Assembly: GCF_003989795.1 (NCBI RefSeq)
Contig: NZ_RZHG01000015.1
Coordinates: forward strand, 62,001 to 126,000
Source: Vreelandella andesensis
Lineage (GTDB): Bacteria; Pseudomonadota; Gammaproteobacteria; Pseudomonadales; Halomonadaceae
Direction of reading: 5' to 3'
Length of the DNA: 64,000 nt
The notes under the pieces are model-generated. The model saw only the letters and a program-made list of their open reading frames with translations, was not told the DNA's origin and did not search any database. The stretch's first letter is position 1; the number at the start of each line of letters is the position of its first letter. The translations under genes were made by a program, and so were the position numbers. This document shows positions 59,269-64,000 of the stretch, piece by piece.

Positions 59269-60687
59269 TTAACGCCAAGGAAGACCGCCTGGGCCGCCCA
59301 TACCGCCCATGCCACCCGCGCCGCCAGGACCACTCGGCCCGCCGCCGCCCATCATACCGGGCATGCCGCGCATCATTTTTTGCATCCCACCTTTTTTGCC
59401 TGCCTTTTTCATCATTTTCTGCATCTGCTTATGCTGTTTTAACAGACGATTCAAGTCAGGCACTTGCAGGCCAGCGCCCGCTGCAATACGGCGCTTGCGC
59501 GAACCGTTAATAATATCGGGCTTGCGGCGTTCTTTTGGCGTCATTGAGTTAATCAATGCTTCGAGCTTGCCAAGCTCTTTTTCCGGACCGGGGCCTTGGG
59601 CCATTTCCGCCATTTGCCCCATGCCGGGTAGCTTGCCAAGTAAGCCACCCATACCACCCATTTTTTTGAGCTGCTGTAACTGATCGCGAAAATCTTCCAG
59701 ATCAAAACCGTCACCTTTCTTGACCTTACTGGCCAACTTGGCGGCTTTGTCTTTATCCACCGTGCGTTCGGCTTCTTCGATCAGCGACAGCATATCGCCC
59801 ATACCCAGAATCCGTGATGCCACGCGATCTGGGTGGAAAGGCTCAAGGGCGTCTACTTTTTCACCAACACCCATGAACTTAATGGGCTTGCCAGTGATAT
59901 GGCGTACCGACAGTGCCGCACCGCCACGGGCATCACCATCAGCCTTGGTGAGAATCACCCCGGTCAGCGGCAGCGCATCGTGGAATGCTTTCGCCGTATT
60001 TACCGCATCTTGGCCGGTCATGGCATCGACTACAAACAGCGTTTCGTCCGGCGAAATAGCTTTATGCAGCGCTTGGATTTCAGCCATCATCGCTTCATCG
60101 ATAGCAAGCCGCCCGGCAGTATCCACTAACACAACATCATGGAACTGAATTTTGGCGTGCTTGATCGCCGCCGTGGCAATATCTACCGGTTTCTGATCAG
60201 AACGCGACGGAAAGAAATCAACCTGAACTTCTTTTGCCAGCGTCTCTAGCTGATCAATCGCCGCCGGACGATAGACATCGGCAGAAACCACCAGCACTTT
60301 TTTCTTTTCACGCTCGCGCAGGTAACGCGCCAGCTTGGCAACAGAGGTGGTTTTACCCGCCCCCTGCAAGCCAGCCATCAACACAACCGCCGGCGAGCTT
60401 TTTAGGGATAACCCTTCATTGGCTTCGCCCATAATCGCTTCCAGCTCTTGCTGGACGATTTTAACGAATTGCTGACCTGGCGAGAGGCTCTTCGAGACTT
60501 CCTGGCCAACAGCACGTTCGCGAACACGCTCAATAAATGCTTTCACCACCGGCAAGGCAACATCGGCCTCTAGCAGTGCTTTACGCACCTCACGCAGGGT
60601 GTCTTTAATGTTGTCATCAGTCAGCCGCGCTTGGCCTTTGATCGACTTCAACGTCTGGGAAAGACGCTCACTCAGATTCTGAAACAT
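59269..60687 (-). CDS. ffh: signal recognition particle protein Ffh
   Basis: SRP54 GTPase that binds 4.5S RNA and signal sequences. 472 residues. NG domain: LQGAGKTTSVAKLARYLRE (P loop), DTAGRLAIDEAMM and TKADGDARGG. The methionine-rich M domain has RIAAGAGLQVPDLNRLLKQ (RNA-binding SGxG region as AGAG) and a Met/Gly-rich tail (MMRGMPGMMGGGG to GGPGGLPWR) longer than E. coli Ffh (453). Upstream of rpsP, as in E. coli. Confidence 0.96.
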   Translation of the reverse strand: MFQNLSERLSQTLKSIKGQARLTDDNIKDTLREVRKALLEADVALPVVKAFIERVRERAVGQEVSKSLSPGQQFVKIVQQELEAIMGEANEGLSLKSSPAVVLMAGLQGAGKTTSVAKLARYLREREKKKVLVVSADVYRPAAIDQLETLAKEVQVDFFPSRSDQKPVDIATAAIKHAKIQFHDVVLVDTAGRLAIDEAMMAEIQALHKAISPDETLFVVDAMTGQDAVNTAKAFHDALPLTGVILTKADGDARGGAALSVRHITGKPIKFMGVGEKVDALEPFHPDRVASRILGMGDMLSLIEEAERTVDKDKAAKLASKVKKGDGFDLEDFRDQLQQLKKMGGMGGLLGKLPGMGQMAEMAQGPGPEKELGKLEALINSMTPKERRKPDIINGSRKRRIAAGAGLQVPDLNRLLKQHKQMQKMMKKAGKKGGMQKMMRGMPGMMGGGGPSGPGGAGGMGGMGGPGGLPWR

Positions 60688-60867
60688 GGGGCCTCTGCCT
60701 CCGTCGTTGTCGCCGGGCGGTCACACCAGACGAATGTAAAAACGATTATACGCGCTCGCTGCGCGAGTCTCCATGGTCGTCAACGTTGGTTATCGATGGC
60801 TGTGCGACGTCGCTATGATTGGTTATAGTAGGCAGACTGTTCTAGTTTGAACGATTTAGCATCGCTG

Positions 60868-60942
60868 GTTTTCACAGCATTGATTTCAGAAGCTCTGGTT
60901 TCAACGACACTGGCTTCAAAAACACTGGTTTCAACAACGCGC
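60868..60942. repeat. five degenerate 15-bp tandem repeats upstream of the ypjD-like gene
   Basis: Units start at 60868, 60883, 60898, 60913 and 60928, each close to GGTTTCAACAACACT. They fill much of the 277-base gap between ffh and the divergent membrane gene. A stop at 60882-60884 prevents a continuous reading in the one frame that is open near the gene. Confidence 0.75.
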
Positions 60943-60964
60943 TGCTAGGCGCACGGATAGCATC

Positions 60965-61762
60965 ATGCAGGCGCTCCCTTTCGCCACGATCGCTTTTATA
61001 CTCTATGTTGCCGCTGCCATCTGGCAGGGTATGACCTTATTTCGTCATGTACCCCCTCGCCAGGGCATGGTTCGCTTGTTAGGTGCACTTGGGCTTTTGC
61101 TGCATATCCCGGTGGTAGTGGAGCTCGTTAGCTCAGCCCCAGGGCTGCTGCCGGGCTTCACTACCAGCGCGACGCTATTAATGGCAGTGGCAGTGAATGT
61201 CGTGCTCGTCGCCAGCCTGTTTAAGCCGGTGCTCAATGCGGGCATTGTGCTATTCCCCCTTGCGGGTATCGCGCTTATATTTGCCACCTGGTTACCTAGT
61301 CAGGGTAGCCAAAGCGGCTTAACACCTGGCATTTTACTGCATGCCGTTAGTTCTGCGCTGGCCTTTGCTATCTTGGCGATTGCAGCGATTCAAGCGGTAC
61401 TTGTCGGCCTGCAGAACCAAGCACTGCGCCATCACCATATTCGTGGCATTGTGCAATCGTTACCACCGCTGACGACCATGGAAAGAGTGCTGTTTGAACT
61501 GGTGTGGTCGGGGATTGTGCTGCTGACACTATCCATTATTAGCGGACTCATTTTCCTCGACAATATGTTTGCTCAGCACTTGGTGCATAAAACAGTGCTG
61601 TCGCTGGGAGCGTGGATTATTTTCACCACGCTTTTAGTGGGCCGTTATCGTTTTGGCTGGCGCGGCATGCGCGCCGTGCGGTGGACGCTAGGCGGGTGTG
61701 CACTGCTTTTGCTTGCTTACTTTGGCAGCAAGTTTGTGCTGGAAATCTTGCTAAATCGCTAA
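60965..61762 (+). CDS. cytochrome c assembly (CcsA/YpjD) family membrane protein
   Basis: 265 residues, eight predicted membrane helices. It matches the YpjD-type branch of the CcsA/CcmC family: ILLHAVSSALAFAILAIAA, HHHIRGIVQSLPPLTTMERV, FELVWSGIVLLTLSI and the HKTVLSLGAWIIFTTLLVGR segment with conserved His. Tryptophan-rich WWD motif is missing, as in YpjD. The role is not established in E. coli; it lies between ffh and corC there too. A weak GGAT precedes the ATG. Confidence 0.88.
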   Translation: MQALPFATIAFILYVAAAIWQGMTLFRHVPPRQGMVRLLGALGLLLHIPVVVELVSSAPGLLPGFTTSATLLMAVAVNVVLVASLFKPVLNAGIVLFPLAGIALIFATWLPSQGSQSGLTPGILLHAVSSALAFAILAIAAIQAVLVGLQNQALRHHHIRGIVQSLPPLTTMERVLFELVWSGIVLLTLSIISGLIFLDNMFAQHLVHKTVLSLGAWIIFTTLLVGRYRFGWRGMRAVRWTLGGCALLLLAYFGSKFVLEILLNR

Positions 61763-61881
61763 GCACTTACTCATCGCATGATTAAGCAATGAGCAAACTT
61801 GGCGTTGATAATAGTGGTCTTGACAGATCACTCACATGCTTCTAAAAATCGAGCCTAATACGCTATAAAGGAACTTTCGAC

Positions 61882-63156
61882 TTGAGCGACGACTTCCCCC
61901 TGGGGTTACTGTTCGGCCTGCTAGCCATTCTGATATTGCTGTCTGCCTTTTTCTCCAGTTCTGAAACAGGCATGATGTCGATAAACCGCTATCGACTTAG
62001 CCACCAAGCGAACAGCGGTGATCGCCGCGCCAAGCGTGTCATGCGTCTTTTAACGCGCCCTGATCGATTGATTGGCGTCATCCTAATTGGCAATAATTTT
62101 GTCAATAATTTAGCGGCATCGATTGCTACCATCATTGCCATTCACTTCTTCGGTGACGTTTCAGGCCCCGCTATTTCTACGGCACTACTAACGATTACGA
62201 TCCTTATTTTTGCCGAAGTTACGCCTAAAACCTACGCGGCCATCAAGCCTGAGCGAATCGCCTACCCTACGTCGTTGGCCCTGGAGCCACTGCTCAAAAT
62301 TCTTTACCCATTGGTATGGCTAGTCAACGTGATCTCAAATGGCCTGCTGCGACTGATGGGCGTCAAAAGTGTTGAGAACGGAGGCGACAGCTTAACCCGC
62401 GACGAATTACGCACCGTCGTTCACGAGGCAGGCACTCTGATCCCCTACCGGCACCGCGCCATGCTATTGTCGATACTTGACCTAGAGAACGTCACGGTTA
62501 ACGACATTATGGTGCCCAGGCACGAAGTGCTTGGCATCGACCTTGACGATACTCTGGAAGATATCCTGACTCAGATCCGCACCAGCCAACATACCCGCTT
62601 ACCGGTGTATAAAGGCGATATCAACAATATTATTGGTATGCTGCATCTACGCAATGCAGCGCGCTTTTTATCGCGTAGCGAAGTCACTAAAGCAGCGATT
62701 GTTCAAGAAGCACGGGAACCGTATTTCATCCCAGAATCCACACCACTGCATACACAGTTGCTGAACTTCCAAAAGCAGAAGCGTCGCATTGGCATTGTGG
62801 TTGACGAGTACGGCGACGTGGAAGGCTTGGTAACGCTAGAGGATATTCTTGAAGAGATTGTCGGAGAGTTCACCACCGACGTCTCAGAAGACGAAGAAAT
62901 TCATCGACAAGATGATGGTAGCCATGTCATTGAAGGCACCGCCAACATTCGTGAAATCAACAAAATGCTTGGCTGGCAACTGCCTACCGACGGCCCTAAA
63001 ACCCTGAACGGCTTAATCCTTGAGCATTTGGAGGCATTTCCGGAAGGGCCTGCCTGTTTGCAGATTGGCAATACGCGGATGGAAATCTTAGAAATCCGCG
63101 ACAACCTAATCACTTCTGCACGCTGCTGGCAAAAGCTACGCCTTGCACGCCGCTAG
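61882..63156 (+). CDS. CNNM/CorC (HlyC) family transporter with CBS domains
   Basis: 424 residues from a TTG at 61882 (AAAGGA eight bases upstream). The N-terminal DUF21 membrane domain starts LILLSAFFSSSETGMMSINR; the paired CBS domains contain VNDIMVPRHEVLGIDLDD and LPVYKGDINNIIGMLHLR. GIVVDEYGDVEGLVTLEDIL and EIVGEF follow, with a C-terminal CorC_HlyC domain (GTANIREINKMLGW). Likely divalent-cation (Mg2+/Co2+) efflux or sensing. E. coli YfjD occupies the same place after ypjD and ffh. Confidence 0.92.
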   Translation: MSDDFPLGLLFGLLAILILLSAFFSSSETGMMSINRYRLSHQANSGDRRAKRVMRLLTRPDRLIGVILIGNNFVNNLAASIATIIAIHFFGDVSGPAISTALLTITILIFAEVTPKTYAAIKPERIAYPTSLALEPLLKILYPLVWLVNVISNGLLRLMGVKSVENGGDSLTRDELRTVVHEAGTLIPYRHRAMLLSILDLENVTVNDIMVPRHEVLGIDLDDTLEDILTQIRTSQHTRLPVYKGDINNIIGMLHLRNAARFLSRSEVTKAAIVQEAREPYFIPESTPLHTQLLNFQKQKRRIGIVVDEYGDVEGLVTLEDILEEIVGEFTTDVSEDEEIHRQDDGSHVIEGTANIREINKMLGWQLPTDGPKTLNGLILEHLEAFPEGPACLQIGNTRMEILEIRDNLITSARCWQKLRLARR

Positions 63157-63170
63157 CGTAGCTTAACAAC

Positions 63171-63833
63171 CTAACGGCGGGCGATCTCACTGTCGCCCGC
63201 CGCCTTCAGTGCCCTTACACGAGCCTCTAAATAGCGACGCAGTGCAACATCTTCCGCTTCATGAACAGATACTGGCGGCCCGAAGTGTAAGCTGACTGGC
63301 GCGCGGAAACGCGATGGCCACTTCTTGAGCGCTTTGCCACCATGGTGTGATGTCCAAGAGCCCCAAAGTCCCGCTAAACCAGCCGGAATCACCGGCACAT
63401 TATCGCGAGCAAGAATGGCTTCAAGCCCTCGCCTGAACCCATGGATATTGCCATCAGGGGTGATACGCCCCTCGGGAAATACCATCACGACATCACCTTG
63501 GCGTAACGCTTGGCTCACGTCTTCCAACGTTCGACGCAACGCACCAGGGCTGTGTCGTTCAGACTCAATCGGAATCGCACCCACCAGCTGAAACCACCAC
63601 TTTAACCAACGAGACTCAAAGATGGGTTGATCCATCACAAATCGCAGCGGCCTGGGGCTACCACCGCCTAACACTAATGCATCCATAAAACTGACGTGGT
63701 TACAAACCACCAGGGCGGCACCATGTTTAGGCACGTTCTCTTGGCCATGTACGGAGAACCGGTAACACAGACGCATAACGACATAAATAACGCGACGCAG
63801 TGAACAGCGAACCATTTTCAACCACCACGTCAC
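63171..63833 (-). CDS. 1-acyl-sn-glycerol-3-phosphate acyltransferase family protein
   Basis: PlsC-type enzyme making phosphatidate. 220 residues from the GTG at 63833, whose TGA overlap (GTGA) with the upstream regulator and GGGAGG eight bases upstream support the start. N-terminal basic helix, then catalytic NHVSFMD (H-x4-D), FVMDQPIFESRW, VMVFPEGRITPDG (substrate block) and VPVIPAGLAGLWGS. Phosphatidate would feed CdsA. The pairing with a TetR-type gene suggests local regulation, so this may be a paralogue rather than the sole PlsC. Confidence 0.88.
   Translation of the reverse strand: MTWWLKMVRCSLRRVIYVVMRLCYRFSVHGQENVPKHGAALVVCNHVSFMDALVLGGGSPRPLRFVMDQPIFESRWLKWWFQLVGAIPIESERHSPGALRRTLEDVSQALRQGDVVMVFPEGRITPDGNIHGFRRGLEAILARDNVPVIPAGLAGLWGSWTSHHGGKALKKWPSRFRAPVSLHFGPPVSVHEAEDVALRRYLEARVRALKAAGDSEIARR
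63176..63201. other. 9-bp perfect hairpin inside the 3' end of plsC
   Basis: GGCGGGCGA and TCGCCCGCC around an eight-base loop, where the plsC and corC genes converge. It has no T-run on the plus strand, so terminator function is doubtful. Confidence 0.4.
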
Positions 63834-64000
63834 GTCGCCGCCTCCCGATGGCGCAGGCCAGCCAGCACAGTACTCATTAGCTGATCCAGTAATTCATCCA
63901 CCTTCAACTGCTGGCCTTGCCAATAGCCTAGACGCTCGTTTAATCCAAGCTGAACCAAACCGTGCACGCTCCCCCAAAGGGTGCGCCCAAGACGTCGCGA
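63830..64000 (-). CDS. C-terminal part of a TetR/AcrR-type regulator (cut by window edge)
   Basis: Only the last 56 residues are visible: RRLGRTLWGSVHGLVQLGLN, then GYWQGQQLKVDELLDQLMST and the end HREAAT. LWGSVHGLVQL resembles the WHG-type C-terminal domain of some TetR regulators; the HTH lies beyond base 64000. Its stop overlaps the plsC start (GTGA), so the two are coupled. Confidence 0.6.
   Translation of the reverse strand, partial: SRRLGRTLWGSVHGLVQLGLNERLGYWQGQQLKVDELLDQLMSTVLAGLRHREAAT

Overview
The window looks like a core-genome segment of a moderately halophilic gammaproteobacterium, most likely Halomonas or a close relative (Halomonadaceae). This is inferred from gene order (dxr-cdsA-uppS-frr-pyrH-tsf-rpsB diverging from map-glnD-dapC-yffB-dapD-dapE; coaBC-dut-algC-argB-slmA; xerD-dsbC-hom-thrC-recJ; rplS-trmD-rimM-rpsP-ffh), from Pseudomonas-like protein types and from acidic linkers. 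No search was run. I see no insertion sequence, phage gene, CRISPR array, rRNA or tRNA.

Layout: 1-5.9 kb (minus) is the isoprenoid/phospholipid and translation-factor cluster ending at rpsB, which has a long leader and an extended -10 promoter. 5.9-13.8 kb (plus) holds map, glnD and the succinylase branch of lysine/DAP synthesis. 13.8-19.9 kb is mixed: a membrane protein with a cold-shock domain, slyX, ald, rlmI, mutM, rpmBG, radC. 20-25 kb (plus) is coaBC-dut-algC-argB-slmA. 25-29 kb (minus) is ftsYEX-rpoH. 29.3-33.8 kb has rsmD and a zapB-like gene facing bolA-holD-rimI (psi clamp-loader candidate), an MFS pump and an acidic hypothetical.

34.0-39.5 kb (plus) is the most intriguing block: a seven-gene operon matching E. 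coli yjfI-yjfJ(PspA)-yjfK-yjfL-yjfM-yjfC, with an RCK-type potassium channel gene inserted after the PspA gene. It combines a membrane-remodelling coat protein, an ion channel, a four-helix membrane protein, a lipoprotein and a glutathionylspermidine-synthase-like ATP-grasp ligase, which suggests an envelope-stress module whose job is not established.

39.5-42.1 kb (minus) is prfB-lysS, with the +1 programmed frameshift in prfB. 42.4-50.3 kb separates recJ from prfB-lysS, which are neighbours in many relatives. It carries fadL, a MerR regulator/copA copper-efflux operon ending in a 24-codon membrane microprotein, a LpxL-like acyltransferase paired with a cytochrome P450, and a YitT protein. 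50.3-60.7 kb (minus) is recJ-thrC-hom-dsbC-xerD and rplS-trmD-rimM-rpsP-ffh. The window closes with ypjD-like and CorC-like genes (plus), and plsC with the tail of a TetR-type regulator (minus). Both ends are cut inside genes (dxr and the regulator).
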